Shown in pieces: positions 13,701-20,835 of a DNA stretch of 20,835 nucleotides (the first letter of the stretch is position 1; each line of letters begins with the position of its first letter). Made by a program: the position numbers and the translations under genes. Below the pieces are notes generated by a model. It searched no databases, was not told where the DNA came from, and saw only the letters and a list, made by a program, of their open reading frames with translations. The stretch comes from Desulfobacterales bacterium (GTDB lineage Bacteria; Desulfobacterota; Desulfobacteria; Desulfobacterales; 4be13). The stretch is from positions 1-20,835 of the forward strand of contig JAOZLU010000054.1 of the NCBI GenBank assembly GCA_029934695.1. Reading direction: 5' to 3'.

Positions 13701-16106
13701 ATGCAGAAATTTACTTTAAACAAGGCAAAACATATATGTCTCGGATTTGTCATCATGGCTGTGCTGAGTATTACCGCGTATCATCAGGCTGCTGCGGATT
13801 CCGTCGTCCACACCCTGATTGATAGGCAGCAGAATTATTATGTACAGGAAAGTATCGGAAACGACAAGAACACCGGCGACGGATGGGGCGCAGAACATGC
13901 CCTGGCAACGATTCAGAGGGCAATTGATCTGGCTCAGACCAATGCGGAGCCGAGTGTCATCTATGTGGCTGGCGGCACCTATTACGAAAATCTGAATATC
14001 CGTTCTGCTACTGATATCACAATCCGGGGCGGTTTTTCAGCGCAAGATGAGGAGGCCGGACCGGACCCCGTAGCGAATCCTACTGTCATTGACGGAGGAA
14101 ACACAGACCGCGCAGTGAACATATCGTCATCCCAAAATGTCAGTATTGAGGGTTTCGTGATTCAAAACGGAAATACAATCGGAGCCGGGAGCGGCATTTC
14201 CGTTGACGAATCGTCCTCAGTCACCATCAGCGGCAATACAATACAAAACAACCGTTCCACCGAAGACTGGGGCGGCGGTATCGGCATTGTTTTTTCCGAG
14301 GTTACGATTACAGACAACGTCATTCAGAACAACCAGACGACTGCATCCGGCGGGGGCATCAGTTTTTACGGCGAAGACCCGAATCCGTGCTCCGGGATCG
14401 TAAGCGGCAACACGATTACAGGGAACAGCAGCCATTATGCTGCGGGAATGATGATTGAAAACGCCAATGTGACCGTGAGCGGCAATTCGATTCAGAACAA
14501 TATTGCCGAGCAGGGCGGCGGCGGAATCAGCGTGAGTGACTGCGCCTCGTCAATCATAGAGAACAACATCATTTCAGATAATACAGCAGGTTATGACGGC
14601 GGCGGCATGAGTATTGAAAATTCCAATCTCCTTGTGACCGGCAATACGATTCAGAACAACTCTGCCGCAGGCAACGGCGGCGGACTCAGCGTAAGTGACT
14701 GCGCTTCGTCGAGCATACAGAACAACAGGATTTCAGACAATACAGCGACGTATGACGGTGCCGGCATCTTTTATTATCATTCATCTGCCGAGATAGGCCG
14801 AAACTTTATCCAAAATAACACCGGCGGCAACTGGGGAGGCGGTATTTGCGTATTCGGTTCAGCAGGGAGGATCGTCAACAACGTAATTTACAACAACCGC
14901 TCGCTGATCGGCGGCGGAATCAGTTATTATGAACAGTCATCGGCCGTTGTCATTAATAACACGATTGTCAGCAACTCCGCATCAGAGAGCAACAGCGGCG
15001 GCATTGGCTGTTATAATGGGTCTTCCGCAATCGTCTTAAACACGATTTTGTGGGGAAACACGCCGGAGCAGTTGGACAGCGATTCCGAATCCACCTTTGA
15101 CGTGACCTACAGCAGTGTCCAGGGCGGCTATTCCGGTCATGGCAATATCGGATTTGATCCGATGTTCATCAGCGAGAGTCCATACAATTTTCATCTCCAG
15201 TCCTATTCAGGATGCACCGGCGGAGGGAAAATGACATCAGATGTCCCCACAGAGGATATTGAAGGAAATCCCCGGCCTAACCCTCAATCCTCCAGACCTG
15301 ATATGGGTGCCTATGAAGCCGCTGAAACAGGCTATCTGGTTGCTTCGGGTCTCTGGATCAGGGCCGTGATTCACACGGACGGGAAAGGGGCCATTGACGC
15401 GCTCTGGAAAAAAGGCGGCGAAGGGAATACCGCTGGAGGATCCCGGGTGATCTGGGGCCATTTTTATGCAAGTTCCAGTGATGTCAGTTGGGGCAGTGAG
15501 AACAATCCGGATATTTTCGTGAAAATCTGGTTTGACCGCGGCGGCCGGCTGGATGTCAACTTTTTCCATGTCTCAGTCCCGGAAATAACAGTGTATTCGG
15601 ACTACATCTATGACGGCGATCCGGATGAAGAGGGAACCACGACAATGGACCGAAGATATATCCGCCAATATTATGAGAACGGCCAGAGTTATTCTGATGA
15701 GCAGAACGAGGATGGCGTTTCGCCGGAGGGATACGCTCCTGAGAACGATCCTGACGGATATGTCACCATCAACGACCTCAGAATCGGGTCCGTTATTCAG
15801 ACAGTGGGAGAAAAAGGAGCCATTGAGGCCATCTGGCAGCAGGGCGGTCAGGACACCACTGCGAGAGGCGACGAAGTGGTATGGGGGCATGTTTACGCCA
15901 GCCCCGCTGATGTGACCTGGGGAGATGAGAATAATCCCGACCTTTTCATCAAGATATGGTTTGACGTAACAGGCAGAATTGACGTAAACTACTTTCATGT
16001 ATCCGTACCCGTGATAGATGTATATTCGGATTACCCGAGCGATGGTTTCTACGACCAGAAGGGAACAACAATCATGAGCGACAGATACACGAGGCATGAA
16101 TTTTGA
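13701..16106 (+). CDS. Secreted right-handed beta-helix protein with duplicated C-terminal domain
   Basis: An 801-residue exported protein. A signal peptide (1 to about 32, ending HQAAA before DS) is followed by YYVQESIGNDKNTGDG and IQRAIDLA, the N-terminal cap typical of DUF1565/NosD-like beta-helices. Parallel beta-helix coils run from about 140 to 455: repeated NTIQNN / GGGI units at roughly 22-25 residue spacing, with two nearly identical VSDCASS coils (278-284, 331-337). It closes with the DMGAYE motif (534-539). The C-terminal part has two copies of a domain of about 90 residues (about 546-635 and 690-779). Each copy shares GAI-A-W-KGG, VWGH-YAS, DVxWG-ENNPD, KIWFD, and DVN-FHVSVP followed by VYSDY. 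I cannot name this domain. Similar tails could anchor or sort surface proteins. The start at 13701 has a perfect AAAGGAGGT; an upstream open frame from 13560 overlaps pfkA and is rejected. Probable role: surface polysaccharide binding or cleavage. Confidence 0.85.
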   Translation: MQKFTLNKAKHICLGFVIMAVLSITAYHQAAADSVVHTLIDRQQNYYVQESIGNDKNTGDGWGAEHALATIQRAIDLAQTNAEPSVIYVAGGTYYENLNIRSATDITIRGGFSAQDEEAGPDPVANPTVIDGGNTDRAVNISSSQNVSIEGFVIQNGNTIGAGSGISVDESSSVTISGNTIQNNRSTEDWGGGIGIVFSEVTITDNVIQNNQTTASGGGISFYGEDPNPCSGIVSGNTITGNSSHYAAGMMIENANVTVSGNSIQNNIAEQGGGGISVSDCASSIIENNIISDNTAGYDGGGMSIENSNLLVTGNTIQNNSAAGNGGGLSVSDCASSSIQNNRISDNTATYDGAGIFYYHSSAEIGRNFIQNNTGGNWGGGICVFGSAGRIVNNVIYNNRSLIGGGISYYEQSSAVVINNTIVSNSASESNSGGIGCYNGSSAIVLNTILWGNTPEQLDSDSESTFDVTYSSVQGGYSGHGNIGFDPMFISESPYNFHLQSYSGCTGGGKMTSDVPTEDIEGNPRPNPQSSRPDMGAYEAAETGYLVASGLWIRAVIHTDGKGAIDALWKKGGEGNTAGGSRVIWGHFYASSSDVSWGSENNPDIFVKIWFDRGGRLDVNFFHVSVPEITVYSDYIYDGDPDEEGTTTMDRRYIRQYYENGQSYSDEQNEDGVSPEGYAPENDPDGYVTINDLRIGSVIQTVGEKGAIEAIWQQGGQDTTARGDEVVWGHVYASPADVTWGDENNPDLFIKIWFDVTGRIDVNYFHVSVPVIDVYSDYPSDGFYDQKGTTIMSDRYTRHEF

Positions 16107-16295
16107 TGTTTGATGTTTGATGCTGGATGCTGGATGTTCGATGCTGGAAACTGGGATTCAAACATCAAGTTTCAAATATCAAACATCGAACATCAAATAT
16201 CGAATATCAAACATCAAACATCAAACATCAAACATCAAACATCAAACATCGAATATCAAACATCAAACATCGAACATCAAACATCGAACATCAAA
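16102..16295. repeat. Heptamer array in two opposed arms (TTTGATG)n and (CAAACAT)n
   Basis: The left arm (16102-16143) has six tandem 7-mers of the type TTTGATG/CTGGATG and begins inside the stop codon of the beta-helix gene. The right arm (about 16159-16295) has about 19 tandem 7-mers of the type CAAACAT/CGAACAT/CAAATAT. The two arms are complementary, so a large hairpin is possible. Three repeats equal 21 bases, so all three plus-strand frames stay open and would encode an (NIKHQTS)-like peptide repeat. It runs directly into the start codon of the next gene. Confidence 0.85.
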
Positions 16296-16811
16296 ATGAA
16301 ATGGATATGTGTTCTTATATGTGTGGGAGTGGCGATTCTAACGGATGCAGGAATCAGTTCGTATGGTTCTGGAACGGATTCCGCAGCCCCTGTTTTCTCT
16401 CTGGATGTGAGGGATGAATCCTTGGAAAACGTGCTTGAAAAAATTTCAGGGGCATCTGGCTATAGGATTGTACTTCGAGGTGAGGGCGGAGATGTCCCTG
16501 TAACAGTGAAACTTAAAGATGTTTCTCTTGAAGAAATGCTGAGAAGGGTTCTCAGGAAGTTGAATCATACCCTCATCTGGGACGATGCTGAGAAGAAAGT
16601 TTCATTATCTTTGTACGCGAGCACAGGGAAGTCTTCGCGGGGAACCCCGATGGAAAGGGACAGGACGATGCCAGTAAGAATTTTCCCCGGGCATCAACAA
16701 AAAGACAGATCGGATTTTGGGAGAAACGTCTCCGGGCGAGAGGAATATCCTGATGTATCCATTACCGGTGAAGACACTCATTTTGTCCAAGGCACAGACA
16801 CAACAGATTAG
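16296..16811 (+). CDS. Small exported protein with STN (secretin/TonB N-terminal) domain
   Basis: A 171-residue protein with an N-terminal hydrophobic segment (about 2-20) suited to export. It then has a compact domain at 33-107: FSLDVRDESLENVLEKIS, YRIVLRG, VTVKLKDVSLEEMLRRVLR, and LIWDDAEKKVSLSL. This is the beta-alpha-beta pattern of STN domains found at the start of secretins and TonB receptors. The C-terminal third (110-171) is polar and unfamiliar, and no secretin barrel follows. The start is uncertain: the frame stays open through the upstream heptamer array to 16110, but ATG at 16296 directly precedes the hydrophobic segment. It lacks a recognisable Shine-Dalgarno, because the array occupies that position. 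The 3' end overlaps the O-antigen ligase gene by 59 bases, suggesting coupled translation. It may help secretion or surface assembly. Confidence 0.7.
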   Translation: MKWICVLICVGVAILTDAGISSYGSGTDSAAPVFSLDVRDESLENVLEKISGASGYRIVLRGEGGDVPVTVKLKDVSLEEMLRRVLRKLNHTLIWDDAEKKVSLSLYASTGKSSRGTPMERDRTMPVRIFPGHQQKDRSDFGRNVSGREEYPDVSITGEDTHFVQGTDTTD

Positions 16812-18573
16812 TCCGTTGCCGGTTGCCAGCAGTACCGGACAATGGGGAGTATTCATACTCGTGTTCGGGGCTGTTTTTGTGATCCCTTTTTTATTCTCCG
16901 CCTCAACGACTGATCCGGTGCTGGTGCCGAGATTCTTGGCATTATCTGTCCTGACGCTGATATTAACATTTATGATCTCAGCGCAGACGCTAACAGGACA
17001 GAACCGCTCAGATTTTGTCATGGTTTACAGGGCCATTTTCCCTGTAGGCTTGTGCTATTTGTTTATTTCCGCGGTATCCCTGACAAAAGCGGTCAATCTC
17101 ACAGAAGGCATTTTTGAGTGGCTGAAGCATTTTTTGTTCCTGACATTTTTTTATATCGCCACCTTAATCATCGGAAATAATAAGAATACGCTTCTCATCC
17201 TTACGAAATCAATGACCGTCGCAGGGATGGCCCTCGCGTTCATGGGAATCTGCCAGTATTATCAAATGGCTTTTACTTTCATTCCCGGAAATTGCGAGAT
17301 ATATGCCACCATGGCTCATAAGAATCTGTTTGCCTCGGCATTGTTTCTGACATCCCCGTTTGTTCTGTATGGTGCGTTCAGATTTCCGGGTTGCTGGAAA
17401 ATGATCAGCCTGACATCGGTTGCGTTTATCCTCTTCAGCCTCATTATCAGCAAAACCCGGTCAGTCTGGGGTGCAACCGGTTTGTCAGCGGTCATCGTTC
17501 TGCTCTTGGCCGTTTATGCACATAAAAGTAATTTGCGTTCCAAGTATGCATTTGTCTTATTCGCCTGTATCTTTTCATTTGTCGCACTCTTCTGTTTCAA
17601 GTATCTTCCGGTTGCAAATTTTGATTCTCTGAATGAGCGGATTTTGCTGTGGGAAAAAACGCTCGGAATGATAAGGGAAAATCCGATACTGGGCGTTGGT
17701 TCAGGACAATGGAAGATCATGCTTCCTCATTACGGCAGGATTGAAAGATGGCGGGATTCAGACGGAGAATCTGGCGAAGTCTGGTTTCAGCGTCCCCATA
17801 ATGATTATCTGTGGGTTTTCTCGGAAACAGGTTTTCCGGGATTTATAAGCTATCTCTCGTTTTTTCTGATATTAATCGCTTACATACTCAGAACCTTCTT
17901 TCAATCTGAAGACAGGGAGGAAAAATGTTTTTCGCTCCTCATGCTTTTCGGAATTCTGGGATATATGATTATCGCCTTCTTCAGTTTTCCAAAAGAGCGG
18001 ATCGTTCATAACATCTTCCTGATGCTCACGGCAGCATGCATTGTATCCGAGTACCATCAACTCAGCAAAGGGCAGAGAGCGAAAGATGCGCCGAATAAGA
18101 GGAAAAGCTGCGCCGGATTTCAGATTTTAAATCTGATACTGTCGGTCGTACTGATCTTTTGCGCTACCTTTGGATATTTTCGTCTGAATGCTGAAATTCA
18201 TGCAAAGAAAGCTCTGTCTGCCCGAAACGCGGGACAGTGGGAAAAAGTCATATCCGAGATTGACAAGGTAGATTCCCGGTTTTACAATATGGATCCATTC
18301 TCAACTCCTCTTTCATGGTACAGAGGTGTTGCAAATTTTTCAATGGGTAACATCGGGGAAGCACTTGAGGATTTCAAAATGGCGTATAAAATCCATCCGA
18401 ATCATATTCATGTACTACATAATACAGGAACATGCTATGCGCTGTCAGGAGATTATGTAAAGGCAGCCGAGTTTTATCAAAAGACGCTTGTCATATTTCC
18501 TCAATTTGAAGAATCACTGGATAATTTAAAGAAGATAGAGACAAAGGCAGCCGGAGCGGGTAAATTCAAATGA
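16753..18573 (+). CDS. O-antigen ligase/polymerase family membrane protein with C-terminal TPR
   Basis: A 606-residue inner-membrane protein of the Wzy_C / O-antigen ligase superfamily, which joins or polymerises surface glycans. About 11-12 hydrophobic helices span 30-480. A large periplasmic loop holds the family signature: RILLWEKTLGMI with ENPILGVGSGQW (about 296-320) and RPHNDYLWVFSETGFPGF (347-364), including the conserved His-Asn and Glu. KTRSVWGATGL (234-244) is the usual preceding arginine motif. After the last helix (about 460-477) come about 120 residues with two TPR-like units (WYRGVANFSMGNIGEALEDF, then VLHNTGTCYALSGDYVKAAEFY), as in many bacterial ligases. ATG at 16753 with AGAGGA at 16738-16743 is chosen over a TTG at 16717. 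Together with kdsD this suggests LPS or exopolysaccharide assembly, but no glycosyltransferases are adjacent. Confidence 0.87.
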   Translation: MYPLPVKTLILSKAQTQQISPLPVASSTGQWGVFILVFGAVFVIPFLFSASTTDPVLVPRFLALSVLTLILTFMISAQTLTGQNRSDFVMVYRAIFPVGLCYLFISAVSLTKAVNLTEGIFEWLKHFLFLTFFYIATLIIGNNKNTLLILTKSMTVAGMALAFMGICQYYQMAFTFIPGNCEIYATMAHKNLFASALFLTSPFVLYGAFRFPGCWKMISLTSVAFILFSLIISKTRSVWGATGLSAVIVLLLAVYAHKSNLRSKYAFVLFACIFSFVALFCFKYLPVANFDSLNERILLWEKTLGMIRENPILGVGSGQWKIMLPHYGRIERWRDSDGESGEVWFQRPHNDYLWVFSETGFPGFISYLSFFLILIAYILRTFFQSEDREEKCFSLLMLFGILGYMIIAFFSFPKERIVHNIFLMLTAACIVSEYHQLSKGQRAKDAPNKRKSCAGFQILNLILSVVLIFCATFGYFRLNAEIHAKKALSARNAGQWEKVISEIDKVDSRFYNMDPFSTPLSWYRGVANFSMGNIGEALEDFKMAYKIHPNHIHVLHNTGTCYALSGDYVKAAEFYQKTLVIFPQFEESLDNLKKIETKAAGAGKFK

Positions 18574-18612
18574 GTGCAACCAAAATAAAGCAGAACTGAT
18601 TTTCTGAAATTT

Positions 18613-18704
18613 AAGTACCTGACCAATAATTTTGAAGAGGTAACACTCTGAAAATTCAGAATTAAACCCCATAAAAATGTTACAAAACTTTTGCACAGGT
18701 ACTT
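18613..18704. repeat. 92-bp palindromic element with AAGTACCTG ends
   Basis: The perfect 9-bp terminal inverted repeats are AAGTACCTG (18613-18621) and CAGGTACTT (18696-18704). Further paired blocks lie inside (ATTTTG with CAAAAC, TAACA with TGTTA), and a central hairpin TCTGAA-AA-TTCAGA sits at 18647-18660. It has no coding capacity. It looks like a miniature inverted-repeat element or solo IS ends. Confidence 0.65.
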
Positions 18705-18721
18705 ATTCGCCATTATTCGCC

Positions 18722-18843
18722 CATCTACACGGATTAGGGATAATCAAGGATTTTTTGTCCTGTAGGGATAACTGAGAATAGCCATCTGCACGGATTATGG
18801 ATAAGAAAGGATTTTATGTCCCGCAGAGACAACTGAGAATAGC
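18722..18843. repeat. Two tandem 61-bp copies of the CATCTACACGGATT repeat
   Basis: Copy 1 (18722-18782) and copy 2 (18783-18843) both start CATCT-CACGGATTA and end AACTGAGAATAGC, with about a dozen differences. The first half matches the arms of the inverted repeat at 11228-11309. They lie 62 bases before the next start codon. Confidence 0.75.
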
Positions 18844-18905
18844 CCGGGAATTTATTGCCGGAAATTTCCCGAATGACACATATTGATGATAAGCCGGAGG
18901 AAATA

Positions 18906-19229
18906 ATGCAATTACAGGAGAACACACTGACAAAAATAAAAAGGTTTGAACACCTTTTTCAAAGCGGACACAAAAGCGTTCTGATAGACATCACTCTCAA
19001 TAAACTGGCTGAGATTGAACTGGCTGAACTGAGAAAGAATCTTCGGGAACTGAAGCTGAGAATCAGCCAGTTTGAGAAACAGTACGGCATGTCTTCCCGG
19101 GAGTTTTCAGAGAGATTCGATGCCGGCGAACTCGGAGACACTGCCGATTTCATTGAGTGGTTCGCTTACGCTGACATGAAGGCTGAAGTTGCCGGAAAGA
19201 TTAACATTCTGTCCCAAAAGGAGAGCTGA
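18906..19229 (+). CDS. Small helical protein, possible antitoxin-type family of unknown function
   Basis: A 107-residue, strongly helical, charged protein without signal or membrane segments. Recognisable blocks are TLTKIKRFEHLFQSGHKSV (8-26), LNKLAEIELAELRKNLRELK (31-50, coiled-coil-like), and FEKQYGMSSREFSERFDAGELGD followed by FIEW. I have a general memory of similar small proteins scattered through cyanobacteria and Desulfobacterota next to a second small gene, but I cannot name a function. ATG at 18906 has GGAGG 5 bases before it, so the longer frame from 18855 is rejected. The stop overlaps the next ATG as TGATG (19227-19231), the usual sign of a coupled gene pair. Confidence 0.7.
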   Translation: MQLQENTLTKIKRFEHLFQSGHKSVLIDITLNKLAEIELAELRKNLRELKLRISQFEKQYGMSSREFSERFDAGELGDTADFIEWFAYADMKAEVAGKINILSQKES

Positions 19230-19337
19230 TGGACGCACAAAGTTATCTGAAAGCAGTGAAGCGAAGACAATGTTTTTCCTTCACAACTGTTAAATATCAT
19301 TGACATTATCAGGATTATTGAGCAGGAACTCGAATAA
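19229..19337 (+). pseudogene. Frameshifted small partner gene
   Basis: A coupled ATG at 19229 opens MDAQSYLKAVKRR and then runs out of frame to a TGA at 19301-19303. One frame over, the sequence reads VFPSQLLNIIDIIRIIEQELE up to TAA at 19335-19337, a plausible amphipathic C-terminus. A single shift near 19258-19268 would join them into a protein of about 35 residues. It is either a broken partner of the preceding gene or a very short functional ORF of 24 codons. Confidence 0.45.
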
Positions 19338-19380
19338 CCGGGCGGCAATCCATGCAGATAACAATGAAGGAGGTACAAAA

Positions 19381-20835
19381 ATGAAAAACGCAGCAAAAAC
19401 AATGACAATTTCCATAATTCTCATTCTGACAATTTCCGTATGAGCCCTGGCATGGCCCATCCCCGACAGCGGCCAGACCAAATGCTACGACAATGAAAAG
19501 GAAATCCCCTGCCCCAGCCCGGGCGAGGATTTCTACGGCCAGGATGCGAATTACAGCATTAACCCCCGCTCCTACACCAAACTGGATGCCCAGGGAAACT
19601 GCCTGTCTGATTCGGCCGCCGAATGGGTCATGGTGCGGGACAATGTGACCGGTCTGATATGGGAGGTGAAGCAGGCCAAGGATGATGTGTCGGATTATTC
19701 CAATCCCCATGATGCGGACAACACATACACCTGGTATGACAGCAACCCCGAAACCAACGGCGGGGATGCCGGCACACCTGGTGACGGCACTGACACAGAG
19801 GATTTCATCAATGCCGTCAATTCGGAGAAATTCGGGGGCTATTCTGACTGGCGGCTTCCTACGATAAAGGAACTGGCTTCCATTACAGACTTGGGGCAGT
19901 ATGCTCCCTCCATAGACACAAAATATTTTCCCAATAGCGTTTCGTCCTATTATTGGTCTTCCACGACCAGCGCCGGTGGCGGGGACTACGCATGGGGCGT
20001 CAGTTTCGGCGGCGGCGGCGACAGCAGCGGCAGTAAGTCGTACAGCCGTTATGTGCGTGCCGTGCGTGGCGGACAGACTGGGTCATTTGGCCCTTTGGTT
20101 ATTAATGGTGATGACACTGTTACAGATACCGGAACCGGTCTGACATGGCAGCGGCAAGCCCCTAATACACAGATGAACTGGAAAGAGGCCCTTGGCTATT
20201 GCGAGAATCTTTATTTTGCCGGCTATTCTGACTGGCGTCTGCCGAGCAGAGAGGAACTCCGTTCCATTGTGAATTACGAAAAATATGACCCTGCCGCGGA
20301 CACCGAATATTTTCCAGAGATATCATTATTCTTCTATTGTTGGTCTTCTACGACCAGCGCCAATAGCGAGGGCCTCGCATGGAACGTCAATTTCAGCAAC
20401 GGCGACGACGGCTACGACGATAAGTCAAGCAGCCGTTATGTGCGTGCCGTGCGTGGCGGACAGTCTGGATCATTTGATTATTTGGTCATTGCATCCATAG
20501 CCTCTCCGTCTTCAAATATGACCATCTATGAAGGGGAATCCGTCAATTTTCAAGGTTCTGTGGAAGATGGCAATACGCCATTTACCTACTCATGGGATTT
20601 CAACAGCGGCGCATCAGATTCTGACAGAGAAGCCCCCGGAAATGTGACATTCCAAACCCCCGGAGTTTACACAGTCACCTTCTCCGTAAGCGATGATGAC
20701 GATGACACAGACAGCGATTCAGTCACAATAACAGTAATAAAATCTCCGAACGAACCCGACACAAGTTTCAAAGCCATCATCGGGGGATTTATCCCTCGGC
20801 TTGATGCGCCTCGGAATCAAAGCCTCGGAATAAAT
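19381..20835 (+). CDS. Secreted Lcl(DUF1566)-Lcl-PKD protein, DGR-type variable protein; in-frame TGA at codon 21; runs off window
   Basis: A large exported protein that continues past the right edge. AAGGAGGT (19367-19374), 6 bases before ATG at 19381, marks the start. A hydrophobic signal segment (about 8-20) is interrupted by TGA at 19441-19443, where related reading would give Trp before ALA and WPIPDSGQTKCYD. Past this stop the frame is open to the end of the window. Lcl domain 1 runs from DNVTGLIWE through DWRLPTIKEL and YWSSTT to RYVRAVRGGQ; Lcl domain 2 runs from TGTGLTWQ through DWRLPSREEL and CWSSTT to RYVRAVRGGQ. Lcl domains have a C-type-lectin-like fold. A PKD domain (YSWDFNSG, then VYTVTFSV) follows from about 20500. 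Both Lcl ends behave as variable repeats of a diversity-generating retroelement. Probable role: a surface or secreted ligand-binding protein. The nonsense codon may silence it, unless read through or restarted at the in-frame ATG-GTG (MVRDN) near 19629. Confidence 0.8.
19951..20076 (+). other. Candidate DGR variable region 1 (VR1)
   Basis: 42 codons, from TAT-TGG-TCT to GGC-GGA-CAG, encoding YWSSTTSAGGGDYAWG... and ending RYVRAVRGGQ. Aligned without gaps to 20338-20463, it differs at about 25 bases by hand count. Twenty-three have A in one of the two copies, 23 are at codon positions 1 or 2, and the last 33 bases are identical. Changed codons are mostly NNC/NNT, as expected where AAC/AAT template codons are mutated at A. 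Confidence 0.8.
20338..20463 (+). other. Candidate DGR variable region 2 (VR2)
   Basis: The second 126-bp copy, encoding CWSSTTSANSEGLAWNVNFS... and ending RYVRAVRGGQ. It keeps more A (for example AAT, AGC, AAC at the positions where VR1 has GGT, GGC, GGC), so it is probably closer to the template. The GC-rich invariant 3' end (GTGCGTGCCGTGCGTGGCGG) is where the homing initiation site would be expected. Confidence 0.8.

Noticed and set aside
16159..16295. Possible CRISPR-like array
   Set aside because: Units are 7 bp with no spacers; it is a tandem microsatellite-type array.
18906..19229. Possible Avd accessory protein for the DGR
   Set aside because: It is small and helical and close to the variable protein, but its motifs do not resemble Avd as I know it, and similar proteins occur without DGRs.
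19441..19443. TGA as a selenocysteine codon
   Set aside because: It falls in a signal peptide where Trp fits, and no SECIS-like hairpin is evident just downstream; a nonsense mutation is simpler.

Overview
The window looks like a chromosomal segment of a Gram-negative, sulfate-reducer-like Desulfobacterota bacterium (perhaps a Desulfonema or Desulfococcus relative). This is inferred from protein style: Geobacter/Desulfobacterota-type CheA and MCP, a kdsD-type LPS gene, an O-antigen ligase, secreted beta-helix and Lcl (DUF1566) proteins, and many dispersed palindromic repeats between genes. No rRNA, tRNA, CRISPR array or transposase gene was seen.

Layout. Positions 1-4774 (minus strand) hold a chemotaxis pair: a wrecked cheA (3314-4774) followed by an intact, very long MCP (121-3237). 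Positions 4775-5468 are a repeat-rich intergenic stretch ending in a plausible promoter and palindrome. They are followed on the plus strand by a hotdog thioesterase (5469-5945), a 70-bp hairpin, remnants of a B12-binding radical SAM gene (6230-6569), an adenine-deaminase-like amidohydrolase (6616-8385) and an arabinose-5-phosphate isomerase (8465-9478). Next come an ATPase/PD-(D/E)XK nuclease fusion (9589-11190), a small antitoxin-like protein (11371-11769), and a plant-like ATP-type phosphofructokinase (12286-13611). These are followed by a secreted beta-helix protein with a duplicated C-terminal domain (13701-16106), an unusual heptamer array (16102-16295), a secretin-N (STN) domain protein (16296-16811), and an O-antigen ligase/TPR membrane protein (16753-18573). 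The right end carries palindromic and tandem repeats, a small helical protein with a broken partner (18906-19337), and the start of a large secreted Lcl-Lcl-PKD protein (19381 to beyond the edge).

The most important observation is in that last gene. Its two Lcl (C-type-lectin-like) domains end in two 126-bp segments (19951-20076 and 20338-20463). They share a nearly identical start and an identical 33-nt end, but differ in between at about 25 positions. Almost all of those are first or second codon positions where one copy has A, and the third bases are nearly unchanged. This is the footprint of adenine-directed mutagenic retrohoming, so the gene is very probably a target of a diversity-generating retroelement (DGR) with two variable regions. 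The reverse transcriptase and template repeat are not in the window. The gene also has an in-frame TGA inside its signal peptide.

A second theme is gene decay. cheA has lost most of its dimerisation domain and ATP-binding core and carries a one-base frameshift at the phospho-accepting histidine. The radical SAM gene keeps only two short pieces, and a small ORF at 19229 is frameshifted. Several families of dispersed palindromes and 7-bp repeats sit directly next to gene starts and ends.
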